A DNA stretch of 64,000 bases from Bradyrhizobium sp. 199. Lineage in GTDB: Bacteria > Pseudomonadota > Alphaproteobacteria > Rhizobiales > Xanthobacteraceae. The translations under genes were made by a program, and so were the position numbers. The notes beneath the pieces were generated by a model. The model saw only the letters and a list, made by a program, of their open reading frames with translations, ran no database searches and was not told the origin of the DNA. Positions within the stretch are counted from its first letter, which is position 1; each line of letters opens with the position of its first letter. The stretch spans positions 620,001 to 684,000 of the forward strand of contig NZ_JADPJI010000005.1 of the NCBI RefSeq assembly GCF_023073355.1, read 5' to 3'. Of the stretch, positions 24,438 through 33,604 are shown piece after piece.

Positions 24438-25749
24438 AGCGGCTCGAGGCGGGGGGATTGGTGGAGGCGACGCGCGTGAGCGCCAGCGACGGAGTCGCCG
24501 ACATCTTCACCAGCACGTCCTTGAGCGGATCCCGCGTCCAGGCACGGGTGACGTAGTCGCGATGGCTGATGCCGTCGCCGGTCTCGACGAACACCACGCT
24601 GCCGGGATGGAGCGGCCCATCCATGTCCTCGGCGACGCTGATGCCCTTCTGACGGAGCATGCCCATTAGCTCGCGGTCGCGCGGCGCGGTGTGGCGGGTG
24701 TAGGCGCTGACGAAGAAGCCGGAGCGGTGGCTCTCGATCCAGGATGCGAACTTGTCCATTTCACCATAGACGGCGTCGAGCAGCACGACCCCGCGGACGC
24801 GGTCGCTGATGCCGCCGACCTCCAGGCTCCAGGCCGTCGGCAGGAAGCCGCCGCTATAGCCGACGATCACGATCGGCATGTTGGCGAAGGCGCGCGTGCT
24901 GTTGGGATCGCCGGTGACGCGGGCGAGGTGGTCGGCCGCTTCCGCCATGAAGCGCTTGAAGCCGCCCGGTTGCCAGAACTTGCCGGCGCTGGAATCGGCG
25001 GCATTGACCGCCATCTGCGGTGCAAGCAGCACGGCGTTGGCGCCGGAATCGGTGATCTGCTTGGGCACCAGCTGGCGATCGCGCACGTCGCGTTCGAGCG
25101 TTGCGCCATTGCCGTGGAAGAACACCACGATCACGCCCGGCTTGCGCACGTCGAAATGCTCGGGCACGTGCATCAGCACGCGGCTGTCATTATAGGTCTC
25201 GTCCTGCCAGAACACGCGACCGGAATAGCTGCGGTGGCCACGGCGATCGCCCTTGGAGATGTTGAGGAAGGGCGCGTCGGAGGCGGGGTTGTTGCCGAAA
25301 TAGGGAAAGGCCGACGACTTCATGCTGACGAGGGTCGTCAGGTCGTCGCGTGGCGGGCGCTTATAGGGGGCCTGCGGCTCGAGCGAGGCGACCTTGTAGG
25401 GGGCTTGCTCCGGCACCTGTTGCTGCACAGCGCGCTTGGGCGAGAAGTCCGACATCTGCCGCTGCAGCAGACTTTCGCTCCCCGAGGGAAAGCGCTCTCT
25501 GAATTGCGGAGCAGGGAAGCGATCCTCGAACGTGTCGCCGCTTGCTACTTGCTGTCTGGTTTTCGCGACGACCTGATTGACCACCGGGACATTGGCCTGC
25601 GAATTCGCGGCAAGGGCTGCCGGGTTCGGCGCCTTGCCGCATTGAACCAGTGTCAGCGACAGCGGCACCAAGGCTGAGATCAGGCCGATCCGGAGCGCAC
25701 GACCGCGTCGACCGGACCGCGTCCGATCGGCACGACTGTCAGCTCTCAT
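24436..25749 (-). CDS. Lipoprotein-like alpha/beta hydrolase
   Basis: A 437-residue protein with a basic N-terminus and a hydrophobic stretch ending in LTLVQCGK. This looks like a lipobox, so it is probably anchored to a membrane at Cys37. A long low-complexity linker follows. From about residue 180 there is an alpha/beta hydrolase fold with FFHGNGATLE as the oxyanion loop and VGYSGGFLP as the nucleophile elbow (Ser299). GDGISHRDYV near the C-terminus offers the catalytic histidine. The substrate is unknown. The start could instead be the in-frame ATG at 25770, whose GGTGG is too close. A palindromic repeat overlaps the stop. Confidence 0.75.
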   Translation of the reverse strand: MRADSRADRTRSGRRGRALRIGLISALVPLSLTLVQCGKAPNPAALAANSQANVPVVNQVVAKTRQQVASGDTFEDRFPAPQFRERFPSGSESLLQRQMSDFSPKRAVQQQVPEQAPYKVASLEPQAPYKRPPRDDLTTLVSMKSSAFPYFGNNPASDAPFLNISKGDRRGHRSYSGRVFWQDETYNDSRVLMHVPEHFDVRKPGVIVVFFHGNGATLERDVRDRQLVPKQITDSGANAVLLAPQMAVNAADSSAGKFWQPGGFKRFMAEAADHLARVTGDPNSTRAFANMPIVIVGYSGGFLPTAWSLEVGGISDRVRGVVLLDAVYGEMDKFASWIESHRSGFFVSAYTRHTAPRDRELMGMLRQKGISVAEDMDGPLHPGSVVFVETGDGISHRDYVTRAWTRDPLKDVLVKMSATPSLALTRVASTNPPASSR

Positions 25750-26088
25750 TTTCGGAACGGCCCCGACCATCCACCCAAGACCCCAAAGTCACGTCCATCG
25801 GCAATCTCTAGACAATTGAGCCGACGGGCGTTTAGGCGACGTTAAGCGTCCGGAGAACTTCCCCACATCCGGAACGCTCAAAAGGACCACGCAATCGTGT
25901 CCTGATTGTGGGGAAGGGGAGCTGGTTTTTCCGGGAGAGACGCAGCTTTTCACCTGGCAGTGGGGACAAGCGGTGCTGCAATACCCGTTTCCGCTGCCTC
26001 ATTTAACCCTTGTTAACCCTGCTTGAATTGACTGGGCCAAACTGCACGATGCGCCCCCAAGGCATAACGCCTGAGGTGAAGGACCCCG
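25750..26088. other. Divergent intergenic region
   Basis: About 340 bases between two divergent genes. It holds TTAACCCTTGTTAACC near 26004, a close but wrongly spaced (N6) CtrA-like site, and an imperfect inverted pair TCAGGAC/GTCCTGA-like sequence near 25890. No ORF is convincing. It probably carries both promoters. Confidence 0.4.
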
Positions 26089-27456
26089 ATGACGGCATCA
26101 GATGCGGGAACCGCACCCTGGACGGCTCGGCTGACCGGAAGCGGGACCGGGGTGTCGGTTCGGGTCGCAACCGCCATCGTGGTGGCCGACATGATCGGGG
26201 TCGGTGTCTTCACCAGCCTCGGCTTCCAGGTCAAGGATATCCCGTCCGGCTTCTCGATCCTGCTGCTCTGGAGCATCGGCGGCATCGTCGCGCTATGCGG
26301 GGTGTTCGCCTACAGCGAACTCGGGGCGATGTTTCCGCGCTCGAGCGGCGAGTATAATTTCCTCGGCCGTGCCTATCATCCGGCTTTCGGCTTCCTCGCC
26401 GGCTGGGTTTCGGCGACGGTGGGTTTTGCGGCGCCCGTCGCTCTGGCGGCGATGGCGTTCGGCGAGTATGCCAAATCGGTCGTGCCCGATCTGCCGCCGA
26501 TCCCGCTTGCCATCGCCGTGGTGTGGCTGGTCTCGCTCGTGCAACTGACCGGCGTCCGGCACTCCTCCACCTTCCAGCTGATCTCGACCATCATTAAGGT
26601 CGTGCTGATCGTGGCCTTCCTGGTCGCCGGCTTCGTCATCGCTACCCCGCAACCGATCACGTTCGCGCCGCAGCCGGGCGATCTCGCCCACATTGTCAGC
26701 GCGCCCTTCGCGATCGGGCTCGTCTTCGTGATGTATTCGTTCTCGGGCTGGAATGCCGCGACCTACATCATCGGTGAGATGAATACCCCGCAGCAGAGCC
26801 TGCCGCGCGCGCTGCTGGTGGGCACGCTGATCGTGCTCGTGCTGTATGTCGCGCTGAACGCGGTGTTCCTCTACTCCACGCCGGTCGGCGCGCTCGCCGG
26901 CCAGCTTGACGTTGCCAGCGTTGCCGGCAGCGCCATCTTCGGCAGCCTCGGCGGCCGGATCGTCGGCGCGATGATCTGCGTCGGGCTGATCTCCTCGATC
27001 TCTGCGATGATGTGGATCGGCCCGCGTGTGATGATGACGATGGGGGAGGACATTCCCGCCTTACGCGTCTTCTCGAAGCGATCGGCGCGCGGCGCGCCGG
27101 CCTATGCCGTCCTGTTCCAGCTCGCCGTCGCCAATTTGCTGCTGTTCACGCGCAGCTTCGAGGCGGTGCTCGATTTCATCCAGTTCGCACTCTTGTTCTG
27201 CTCGTTTTTCACGGTCGCCGGCGTCATCAAGCTTCGCATCACCGATCCCGATTTGCCGAGGCCCTATCGCGCCTGGGGATACCCGTTCACGCCGCTCGTT
27301 TTCCTGCTCGTGACCGGCTTCATGATGTACTACCTGTTGACCGAGCGGCCGGTGCAGTCGCTCTCAGGGATGCTCGTCATGCTCTCGGGCCTGCTGATTT
27401 ATGCTGTTTTCCGCAGGCGGCCGGTCGCCGCTGGCAATTCACACAATCGCGAATAG
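26089..27456 (+). CDS. APC family amino acid permease
   Basis: A 455-residue inner membrane transporter with about twelve helices. The first helix contains IVVADMIGVGVFTSLGF, the glycine-rich unwound segment that binds the amino group of the substrate. The next region has LCGVFAYSELGAMFPRSSGE, the best conserved motif of the amino acid-polyamine-organocation superfamily. The conserved YSFSGWNAATYIIGEMNTP segment lies in the sixth helix region. It should import an amino acid or amine with protons or by exchange. The ATG follows AAGGA. The secreted protein gene at 27459 starts two bases after the stop, so both share one message. Confidence 0.9.
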   Translation: MTASDAGTAPWTARLTGSGTGVSVRVATAIVVADMIGVGVFTSLGFQVKDIPSGFSILLLWSIGGIVALCGVFAYSELGAMFPRSSGEYNFLGRAYHPAFGFLAGWVSATVGFAAPVALAAMAFGEYAKSVVPDLPPIPLAIAVVWLVSLVQLTGVRHSSTFQLISTIIKVVLIVAFLVAGFVIATPQPITFAPQPGDLAHIVSAPFAIGLVFVMYSFSGWNAATYIIGEMNTPQQSLPRALLVGTLIVLVLYVALNAVFLYSTPVGALAGQLDVASVAGSAIFGSLGGRIVGAMICVGLISSISAMMWIGPRVMMTMGEDIPALRVFSKRSARGAPAYAVLFQLAVANLLLFTRSFEAVLDFIQFALLFCSFFTVAGVIKLRITDPDLPRPYRAWGYPFTPLVFLLVTGFMMYYLLTERPVQSLSGMLVMLSGLLIYAVFRRRPVAAGNSHNRE

Positions 27457-27458
27457 AC

Positions 27459-28673
27459 ATGCTTCGACCCTTCAGAATTGCGGCCGCAGCTCTCGCCCTG
27501 CTGGCTGCGGCCGTCTCGTCCGCAAACGCCGCCGACGTGACCTTCGATGACACCGCACGCTTCCTCGCGGGCATGCAGCCTTCGGCGGACTCGCCGCTGG
27601 TGCCGCTCACCAAGGATCCGGGCTGGCAGCGCCATGCAAAGTTCTTCGACGGCGCATTCGCCCAGCTCGAACAGCGCCAGCTCTCGAAGATCCGCAATTG
27701 GGCCGACGTCAATCTCGCCGCGCCCCGTCCGACCATGTTCTACATGTTCAGCGGCCCGGATTTCCTCTACGCCAACACCTTCTATTCCAAAGCCAGCACC
27801 TATGTGCTCGGTGCGCTGGAGCCGGTCGGCGCCGTGCCCGATTTGACGCGGCTGCCGCGTGGTTCGGTCGGCGCGGCGCTCTACAATGTCGAGCGTTCGC
27901 TCGGCTCGATCCTGAGCTTTTCCTTCTTCATCACCAAACAGATGAAGGTCGACCTGCACGCCAACCAGGTCAACGGCACCTTGCCGATCCTCTATGTGTT
28001 CCTCGTCCGCTCCGGCAAGACTATCCGCAACGTCGAGATGGTCGCGCTCGACGACAAGGGCGGAATGCATGCCGGCGACGACAATCCGGGACGGAATGCG
28101 ACGCGCGGTGTCCGCATCACCTTCGCTGGGAGCGATGGGGAAACGCGCACGCTGTATTATTTCTCGACCGATCTTTCCAATTCCGGCGCCCGCGCCGCAG
28201 GTTTCCTGAAGTTCTGCGAGACGCTCGGACCCGGCAACAGCCTGCTCAAGAGTGCGTCCTATCTTATGCACTCCGGCAACTTCACGGTCGTACGCGATTG
28301 GCTGCTTGCCAACAGCGCCACCATCATCCAGGACGATTCCGGCATTCCGCTTGCGAATTACAACCCACGGCAATGGCAGTTCTTCCCATTCGGCCGCTAT
28401 CTCGGCCCGATCGACGAATTCCCCGGCCGCTACCAGGAGCGCTATGCCCAGCTGTTCACGCGCGCTCAGCCGATCGATTTCGGCGTTGGCTATCGCTGGC
28501 GGATGCACGAATCGAATTTGCTGCTGTCGGTGAAAGTGCCGGGCAGCGAGACCGCGCCCGCTGCGGAGACCACTTCGGCAGCCGAGCCGGCGGCAAAGCC
28601 GCCGCGTCCGAAGCGACTGCGTCCACCCGAGCCGATCCCGCCGCCGCCCGGCCGCTTCTATTGGTTTCGCTGA
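27459..28673 (+). CDS. Large secreted hypothetical protein
   Basis: A 404-residue exported protein: signal peptide ALALLAAAVSSANAADV, then a mixed alpha/beta sequence with no domain I can name, and a proline/lysine-rich tail (KPPRPKRLRPPEPIPPPPG). The ATG two bases after the permease stop is chosen; the frame is open far upstream but that part is antisense-like. The pairing with an amino acid permease is conserved in context only by inference. It may be a periplasmic or surface protein. A small gene on the other strand abuts its stop exactly. Confidence 0.7.
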   Translation: MLRPFRIAAAALALLAAAVSSANAADVTFDDTARFLAGMQPSADSPLVPLTKDPGWQRHAKFFDGAFAQLEQRQLSKIRNWADVNLAAPRPTMFYMFSGPDFLYANTFYSKASTYVLGALEPVGAVPDLTRLPRGSVGAALYNVERSLGSILSFSFFITKQMKVDLHANQVNGTLPILYVFLVRSGKTIRNVEMVALDDKGGMHAGDDNPGRNATRGVRITFAGSDGETRTLYYFSTDLSNSGARAAGFLKFCETLGPGNSLLKSASYLMHSGNFTVVRDWLLANSATIIQDDSGIPLANYNPRQWQFFPFGRYLGPIDEFPGRYQERYAQLFTRAQPIDFGVGYRWRMHESNLLLSVKVPGSETAPAAETTSAAEPAAKPPRPKRLRPPEPIPPPPGRFYWFR

Positions 28674-28883
28674 TTACCAGTGCACGCTCTGGCTGGGCAC
28701 GATGAACGCCGTCGTGCTCGGCGCCGTCGCAAGGCTCGTTGCAAGATACCAGCCGGAGCCGAGCACAAGCGCCAGCAAGCCGACGATCGCGAGCAGATCC
28801 ATGGTCCTGGGATCGTGATGCCGCCTGGAGCCGGGGGTGGGCCCAGATCCGAAGTGAGAATGAGGGCTGATTTTCCAGCGCAT
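28674..28883 (-). CDS. Small single-span membrane protein
   Basis: A 69-residue protein with one predicted membrane helix (LLAIVGLLALVLGSGWYLAT) and a short C-terminal tail. The ATG at 28883 follows GGGAGGAAATAACA, an excellent ribosome site. The stop abuts the stop of the gene on the plus strand with no spacer. No family was recognised. Confidence 0.7.
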   Translation of the reverse strand: MRWKISPHSHFGSGPTPGSRRHHDPRTMDLLAIVGLLALVLGSGWYLATSLATAPSTTAFIVPSQSVHW

Positions 28884-28975
28884 TGTTATTTCCTCCCGGG
28901 GGAGCACCAAAACAACGCGGGAACGAAGTGCGAGGTTCCGCTCAAGCCATCAATGCGCAAGGCATCGCAGCAATC

Positions 28976-29314
28976 TCAGGAGGCATTGACGCCGCGCCAG
29001 CGGGCATAGCGCCACGGCAGATACCAGCGCCCGCGTTGCGGCGCGGCGAGGGGTACGTTGTCGATGCCCGACGTGCCGAACGGATTGCAGCGCAGCAGCC
29101 GCGCGAGCGTCATCCAGCCGCCCGCCCAAAGCCCGAACCGCTCGATCGCCTCGTCGCCATAGACGGAGCAGGTCGGCAGATGCCGGCAATTGTAGCCGAC
29201 CAAAGGCGAGAGCGTGTGCCGGTAAAGCCAGATCAGCATACGGCCGAATCTGCGTGGGAGCCGAACCACCCCCTCAACCGAACTGGAACAGTGCCCGCAG
29301 GCTGAATGCTTCAT
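28976..29314 (-). CDS. yidD: Membrane protein insertion efficiency factor YidD
   Basis: A 112-residue YidD-type protein, which helps YidC insert proteins into the inner membrane. The hallmarks are IWLYRHTLSPLVGYNCRHLP, PTCSVYGDEAIERFG and RLLRCNPFG. The conserved cysteines (N-C-R, P-T-C-S, R-C-N-P-F) are all present. The usual neighbours rnpA and yidC are absent. In Rhizobiales yidD often lies beside the IscU-like scaffold and thrS, as it does here in looser form. The ATG at 29314 fits the short N-terminal extension; the ribosome site is weak. Confidence 0.92.
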   Translation of the reverse strand: MKHSACGHCSSSVEGVVRLPRRFGRMLIWLYRHTLSPLVGYNCRHLPTCSVYGDEAIERFGLWAGGWMTLARLLRCNPFGTSGIDNVPLAAPQRGRWYLPWRYARWRGVNAS

Positions 29315-29542
29315 GTGCGCTGTGATGCCACGTTGGGCAGGGTATTGCACGGTTCCGATGCAGGGAACTGTAAGCCGTTGTTTCCACGCCATATTTTGCA
29401 TGCTTTTTGGGAGCAGTGCAGCAAGTGCCTATGGACGATCTGTATTCCCCCGGATACCATTTTTGTGACGTCCGTGTGTAGACTCATCGGACGCAAAAGG
29501 GGCTTACCCGAATCGCTTTGGGGCTTGGGGGAAGGGACCAGT

Positions 29543-30436
29543 TTGAAAGTTCTGACGTCGCTCAATCTTCGCGGCTGGTTGCTAGTGGGAACCGCCGTAT
29601 GTGGAGTCGTGCTGGCTAGCGCCGTCGCGACGCTCGGGTCGTCGGCCCGCGCCGGTGCTGCTCTCGAAGAGCGCAAGCTGCCGATGAAGTTCAACTGGAT
29701 CGCCTGCGAGCCGAATTGCCGCGGTTGGGTCAGCGCGGTGGGCATCATCACCGCCGACACGCCGAAGAATTTCGAAGAGTTTTCCCGCGGTCGCCAGCTC
29801 GGCGGGGCCACCGTGGTGCTCGATTCCAGCGGCGGTTCCGTCAATGACGCGATCACGCTTGGGCGACGCTTCCGCAATCTCGGGCTCCTGACCACGGTCG
29901 GCGTTAGCCTCCGGGGCGGGCAGTCGGCTCGTCCGGCGGTCGCGCCTGAGGCCTATTGCGAATCCATGTGCGTGTTCCTGCTGCTGGCCGGCAAGAAGCG
30001 CTACGTGCCGGAAGCGGCCCATGTCCGCGTCCACCAGATCTGGATGGGCGACCGTGCCGACGATGCCAAGGCGGCGAGCTATAGCGCGCAGGATCTGATG
30101 ATCGTGGAGCGCGATATCGGCCGGCTGGCCAAATATACCTTCGACATGGGCGGAGCGGGCGATCTGCTGTCGCTCGCGCTCAGCGTTCCGCCCTGGGAAG
30201 ATCTGCACGAGCTGGACGCCGGCGAGCTCAAGCTCACCAATCTCGTGACCACGGATCTCCTTGCCGACGTGCTGCCGCATGTGGACATCTCCGCGCCGGC
30301 GATGGCGGAGCTTGCCCCGAAGACGCAGGCCCGGTTCGGCGCGGAACCGGAGCAACCTGCCAAGTCGACCAAAACGGCGGAAGCCGTGGTGCCGACGGGC
30401 GGTGTGGCCGCGCCGGCTGCGGCGACGCAGAAGTAA
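29543..30436 (+). CDS. ClpP/crotonase-like exported protein
   Basis: A 297-residue protein with an N-terminal membrane or signal segment (LRGWLLVGTAVCGVVLASAV) and a ClpP/crotonase-like fold. The strands are seen at VVLDSSGGSVNDAITLG and AYCESMCVFLLLAGKKRYV, the latter at the place where ClpP-type proteases carry their serine (S in E-S-M-C-V). It resembles predicted periplasmic proteins of the COG3904 type. Protease activity is possible but not shown. The TTG start at 29543 follows GGGGGAAGGG, a very strong ribosome site; the upstream part of the frame is not coding. Confidence 0.75.
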   Translation: MKVLTSLNLRGWLLVGTAVCGVVLASAVATLGSSARAGAALEERKLPMKFNWIACEPNCRGWVSAVGIITADTPKNFEEFSRGRQLGGATVVLDSSGGSVNDAITLGRRFRNLGLLTTVGVSLRGGQSARPAVAPEAYCESMCVFLLLAGKKRYVPEAAHVRVHQIWMGDRADDAKAASYSAQDLMIVERDIGRLAKYTFDMGGAGDLLSLALSVPPWEDLHELDAGELKLTNLVTTDLLADVLPHVDISAPAMAELAPKTQARFGAEPEQPAKSTKTAEAVVPTGGVAAPAAATQK

Positions 30437-30448
30437 GCTCTTTTGACA

Positions 30449-30546
30449 GTCATTCGGGGCGCTCGTAGCGCGAACTATGGTGCGCAGTTGCGCAGCTGAG
30501 AATCTCTGGATTCCGGGTTCGATGCTGCGCATCGCCCCGGAATGAC
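30449..30546. repeat. REP-like palindromic intergenic element
   Basis: The stretch contains CATTCGGGGCGCTCG, a central GCGCAGTTGCGC palindrome, and an end TTCCGGG...CCCCGGAATGAC. It belongs to the family of 'TCATTCCGGG ... CCCCGGAATGA' elements common in Bradyrhizobium. It lies between convergent genes and may terminate both. Confidence 0.6.
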
Positions 30547-30556
30547 GCGAGAGATC

Positions 30557-31012
30557 TCAGCCCTGCGCCACAGCCGGCTGCTTGGCTTTGGCTTCGATCT
30601 GGCCGATGGCGTCAACCACGGCATCGAAGGTCAGAAGCGTCGAGGCGTGGCGCGCCTTGTAATCGCGGACCGGCTCGAGGAACTTGATCTCCTCCCATTT
30701 GCCTTCAGGAGGCGCACCGTTCTCCTTCAGCATCTTGCGAACAGTCTCGCGTAACTCACGGAGTTCGCTCGCAGTCGAGCCGACGATCCGGCTTGCCATA
30801 ATGGATGAAGAGGCCTGGCCCAGCGCGCAGGCCTTCACGTCATGAGCGAAGTCGGTGACCGTGTCTCCGGTCATCTTGAGATCGATCTTGACGGTCGAGC
30901 CGCACAGCTTGGAGTGGGCCGTGGCGGAGGCATCGGGGTCCGATAGCCGCCCGAGGCGCGGAATATTCCCGGCCAGTTCGATGATCCGCTTGTTGTAGAT
31001 GTCGTTCAGCAT
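30557..31012 (-). CDS. IscU/NifU-like iron-sulfur scaffold protein with a missing third cysteine
   Basis: A 151-residue member of the IscU/SufU N-terminal domain family that normally builds [2Fe-2S] clusters on three cysteines. Cys37 (SKLCGSTV) and Cys62 (KACALGQASSS) are present. The third position, usually R-x-K-C-x-x-L, reads ARHASTLLTF with alanine or serine in place of cysteine (about residues 121-126). This variant may be regular in alphaproteobacteria, so the protein may hold a cluster differently or act as a carrier. It is divergent from folE. No isc or suf operon is nearby. Confidence 0.88.
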   Translation of the reverse strand: MLNDIYNKRIIELAGNIPRLGRLSDPDASATAHSKLCGSTVKIDLKMTGDTVTDFAHDVKACALGQASSSIMASRIVGSTASELRELRETVRKMLKENGAPPEGKWEEIKFLEPVRDYKARHASTLLTFDAVVDAIGQIEAKAKQPAVAQG

Positions 31013-31254
31013 GTGAAGGAGTCCAGCACTTCCGCACCCGATCGGCCTTGGCGGGCGGCGTTCACGGTCCTATATAGGGTCGGAACTGGCGGAAAAACAG
31101 TCCAGCGGCGCGCCGGCGGCGATTTCCAACTGTGCGACCGGCGTTGCAACCTGCGGACCCTTTGCGCCAAAACTGTTCTCTTCAGGCGTCCGGCGGCTTG
31201 TTCGCCCCGTCTGCCGGTGACACTCCGGCCGCAAGGCCGTCGAACGGAGTCGAT

Positions 31255-31947
31255 ATGGACGCTGCAATCAAATCCATCCGCCCGGGCAAGCCCTCCGACC
31301 GGCAGCCCGAGAGCCGCCCGGCCGAGCTTGATCCTGCCGAATTCCTCGCGGCCGCCGTTCGGGCCGACCAGCCGCGCCCGGCGCGTGCCGAGGCCGAAGC
31401 AGCCGTGAAGACGCTGCTCGCCTATATCGGCGAGAACACCCAGCGTGAGGGCCTGCTCGACACGCCGCGCCGCGTGGTCGAGGCCTTCGACGAGCTCTAT
31501 CAGGGCTATCATCAGTGCCCGGCCGAGGTGCTCGACCGCACCTTTGGCGAGACTGCGGGCTATGACGATTTCGTGCTGGTGCGCGACATCGAGTTCACCT
31601 CGCAATGCGAGCATCACATGATGCCGTTCTACGGCAAGGCGCACATCGCCTATACGCCGGTGGAACGCGTCGTCGGCCTGTCCAAGCTGGCGCGCCTCAC
31701 CGACATCTTCGCCCGTAGGCTCCAGACCCAGGAGCATCTGACGGCGCAGATCGCGGCGGCGATCGACGAGGTTCTCAAGCCGCGCGGCGTTGCGGTGCTG
31801 ATCGAGGCCGAGCATACCTGCATGTCAGTGCGCGGCGTCGCCAAGCATGGCGCCTCCACCTTCACCAGCCGGTTCACCGGAATGTTCCGCGACAATCCGG
31901 CGGAGCAGGCGCGGTTCCTGTCCCTGGTGCGAGGTCTGCAGCGCTGA
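31255..31947 (+). CDS. folE: GTP cyclohydrolase I
   Basis: A 230-residue enzyme that converts GTP to dihydroneopterin triphosphate, the first step of folate synthesis. The zinc ligands are Cys118 and His121 in [11 protein letters not shown] and Cys189 in [32 protein letters not shown] and the end [14 protein letters not shown] are typical. The N-terminal 40 residues are a variable extension. The ATG at 31255 follows CGGAG at five bases. hisI starts 27 bp after the stop, so the two are probably cotranscribed, an arrangement frequent in rhizobia. Confidence 0.96.
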   Translation: MDAAIKSIRPGKPSDRQPESRPAELDPAEFLAAAVRADQPRPARAEAEAAVKTLLAYIGENTQREGLLDTPRRVVEAFDELYQGYHQCPAEVLDRTFGETAGYDDFVLVRDIEFTSQCEHHMMPFYGKAHIAYTPVERVVGLSKLARLTDIFARRLQTQEHLTAQIAAAIDEVLKPRGVAVLIEAEHTCMSVRGVAKHGASTFTSRFTGMFRDNPAEQARFLSLVRGLQR

Positions 31948-31974
31948 CCTCGCGAATAAACGGCGAGGGTTGCT

Positions 31975-32397
31975 GTGTCCGCTCACTCCCATGAGATTGA
32001 GGAAGGCTTGTCCTTCCAGCCGCGGTTCGACGCGACAGGGCTCGTGACGTGCGTCGCGACCGACATCGCCACCGGCGATGTGCTCATGGTCGCGCACATG
32101 AACGAGGAGGCGCTGCGCAAGACGATCGCGACCGGAGAGGCCTGGTACTTCAGCCGCTCGCGCAATGCCTTGTGGCGAAAAGGTGAGACCTCAGGTCAAA
32201 CCCAGCGTGTGGTCGAGGTGCGCACTGATTGCGACCAGGACGCGGTCTGGATCCGAGTCGAGCAGATCGGCGCGGCCTGCCATACCGGGCGGCGGTCCTG
32301 CTTCTATCGCAAGGTGGCGGCCGAGGGCGGGGGAGCCAAGCTGGTGTTCACCGATGCCGACAGGCTGTTCGATCCGGATGCGGTCTACAAGAAATAG
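31975..32397 (+). CDS. hisI: Phosphoribosyl-AMP cyclohydrolase
   Basis: A 140-residue HisI that opens the purine ring of phosphoribosyl-AMP in histidine synthesis. The metal and active-site motifs are [17 protein letters not shown] and [14 protein letters not shown], with the three cysteines that bind zinc. The short length shows it is monofunctional, without a HisE part. The start is a GTG with GAGGG upstream, 27 bp after folE. Confidence 0.95.
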   Translation: MSAHSHEIEEGLSFQPRFDATGLVTCVATDIATGDVLMVAHMNEEALRKTIATGEAWYFSRSRNALWRKGETSGQTQRVVEVRTDCDQDAVWIRVEQIGAACHTGRRSCFYRKVAAEGGGAKLVFTDADRLFDPDAVYKK

Positions 32398-32400
32398 CAG

Positions 32401-32452
32401 GGCCGTCATTCCGGGCTCGCACATACGGGTGTGCCCCGGAACGACAGCGGCC
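32401..32452. repeat. Palindromic element after hisI
   Basis: GGCCGTCATTCCGGG and CCCGGAACGACAGCGGCC form a long imperfect hairpin with stems GGCCG/CGGCC outside and GTC-TTCCGGG/CCCGGAA-GAC inside. Its sequence belongs to the same TCATTCCGGG family as 30449-30546. It probably ends the folE-hisI transcript. Confidence 0.65.
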
Positions 32453-32455
32453 AAG

Positions 32456-32470
32456 TTAACCGCGCATTAA
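32456..32470. promoter_or_regulatory. Perfect CtrA-type box upstream of the lytic transglycosylase
   Basis: TTAA-CCGCGCA-TTAA, followed by CCAT, fits the CtrA consensus TTAA-N7-TTAA exactly, and the right half reads TTAACCAT. It lies 78 bp before the start of the transglycosylase gene, a usual place for an activator. Regulation is inferred from the match. Confidence 0.6.
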
Positions 32471-32548
32471 CCATGCCTGTCCCACGGTGAGACGACGGGC
32501 GCCGAATTGCCGGCGCCACTCAACGTCGCGCGGGGCGGGCACCTCATC

Positions 32549-33604
32549 ATGTCGGTCGACAATTCCAGTGCCACGCAGACGGCCGTTCTCGATCCGTCGC
32601 GGGCGCGCGTCGCCGGTGCGATCAAGCAGGCCTCGAACGTCACCGGCGTCAGCTTCCAGTACATGCTGACCACCGCCAAGATGGAATCGGATTTCGATCC
32701 GACGGCGGGAGCCACCACCTCGTCGGCGCACGGGCTCTACCAGTTCATCGACCAGACCTGGCTCGGCACCGTGAAGGAGGCCGGCACCCAGCTTGGCTAC
32801 GGCAGCTATTCCGACGCCATCACCAGGACCTCGTCGGGCACCTACGCCGTCGATGATCCCGCCATGAAGCGGTCGATCATGAAGCTGCGCGACGATCCGG
32901 AGGCAGCGTCCAGCATGGCGGGCGCACTGACGCAGTCGAACAGCTTCAAGCTCACCGGCCTGCTCGGCCGCCGGCCGAGCGATAGCGAACTCTACATGGC
33001 GCATTTCATGGGCGTCGGCGGAGCCGCAAAACTGATCGCCAATGCCGAGGACAATCCGCAAGCGGTCGGCGCGCGTCTGTTTCCCAACGCGGCGTCCGCC
33101 AATCGTTCGATCTTCTACGCCAGGGACGGCCGCGCCCGCAGCGTCTCCGAAGTGTATTCGGTGCTGGACGCGCGCTATGCCAGCGCGGCCAATTCGAAAA
33201 CGACCCGCAGCGCGATGGCGATGTATGGCGGCACGCCGTCGACCACCGAGGTCGCAAGCGCGAGCGGCGTGCAGCCCACCGCGCCCGTCATCGATAACGC
33301 CGCCTATCTCCAGACCTTCCCGAGCATCCGCGCGGTGACGCCTGTCAGTGCGACATCGCCAACGACGATCGTGGACAATACGCCGACCACGCCGGCCTTC
33401 CGATCGATCTATCAGCCCGGCGACGCCACGCAGCCGGTCTCGACCACGGTGCAGAAATTATGGGGCAACAACGCCTCGCTCACCTCGGTCGCGTCAGCGA
33501 GATCGGTCGCACCGGCGACCTCGGCCGCGTCAGCGACGCCGGAAGTGCGGCCGCCGCAGCCACTCGATCTCTTCAGCGATCGTAGCGGCACGTTCTCGAG
33601 CTGA
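32549..33604 (+). CDS. SLT-type lytic transglycosylase
   Basis: A 351-residue protein with a transglycosylase SLT-like domain in its first half. The catalytic glutamate is Glu46 in TTAKMESDFDP, and the fold continues as SSAHGLYQFIDQTWLG. It should cleave peptidoglycan with formation of anhydromuramyl ends. The C-terminal half is serine/threonine/alanine-rich and may be a secretion or wall-targeting region. No signal peptide is visible, as in the rod-type flagellar transglycosylases exported by the flagellar apparatus, so a role in flagellar assembly is possible. A perfect CtrA-type box lies upstream. Confidence 0.83.
   Translation: MSVDNSSATQTAVLDPSRARVAGAIKQASNVTGVSFQYMLTTAKMESDFDPTAGATTSSAHGLYQFIDQTWLGTVKEAGTQLGYGSYSDAITRTSSGTYAVDDPAMKRSIMKLRDDPEAASSMAGALTQSNSFKLTGLLGRRPSDSELYMAHFMGVGGAAKLIANAEDNPQAVGARLFPNAASANRSIFYARDGRARSVSEVYSVLDARYASAANSKTTRSAMAMYGGTPSTTEVASASGVQPTAPVIDNAAYLQTFPSIRAVTPVSATSPTTIVDNTPTTPAFRSIYQPGDATQPVSTTVQKLWGNNASLTSVASARSVAPATSAASATPEVRPPQPLDLFSDRSGTFSS

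Noticed and set aside
26002..26017. A CtrA box TTAACCCTTGTTAA before the permease
   Set aside because: The spacing between the two TTAA halves is six, not seven bases.
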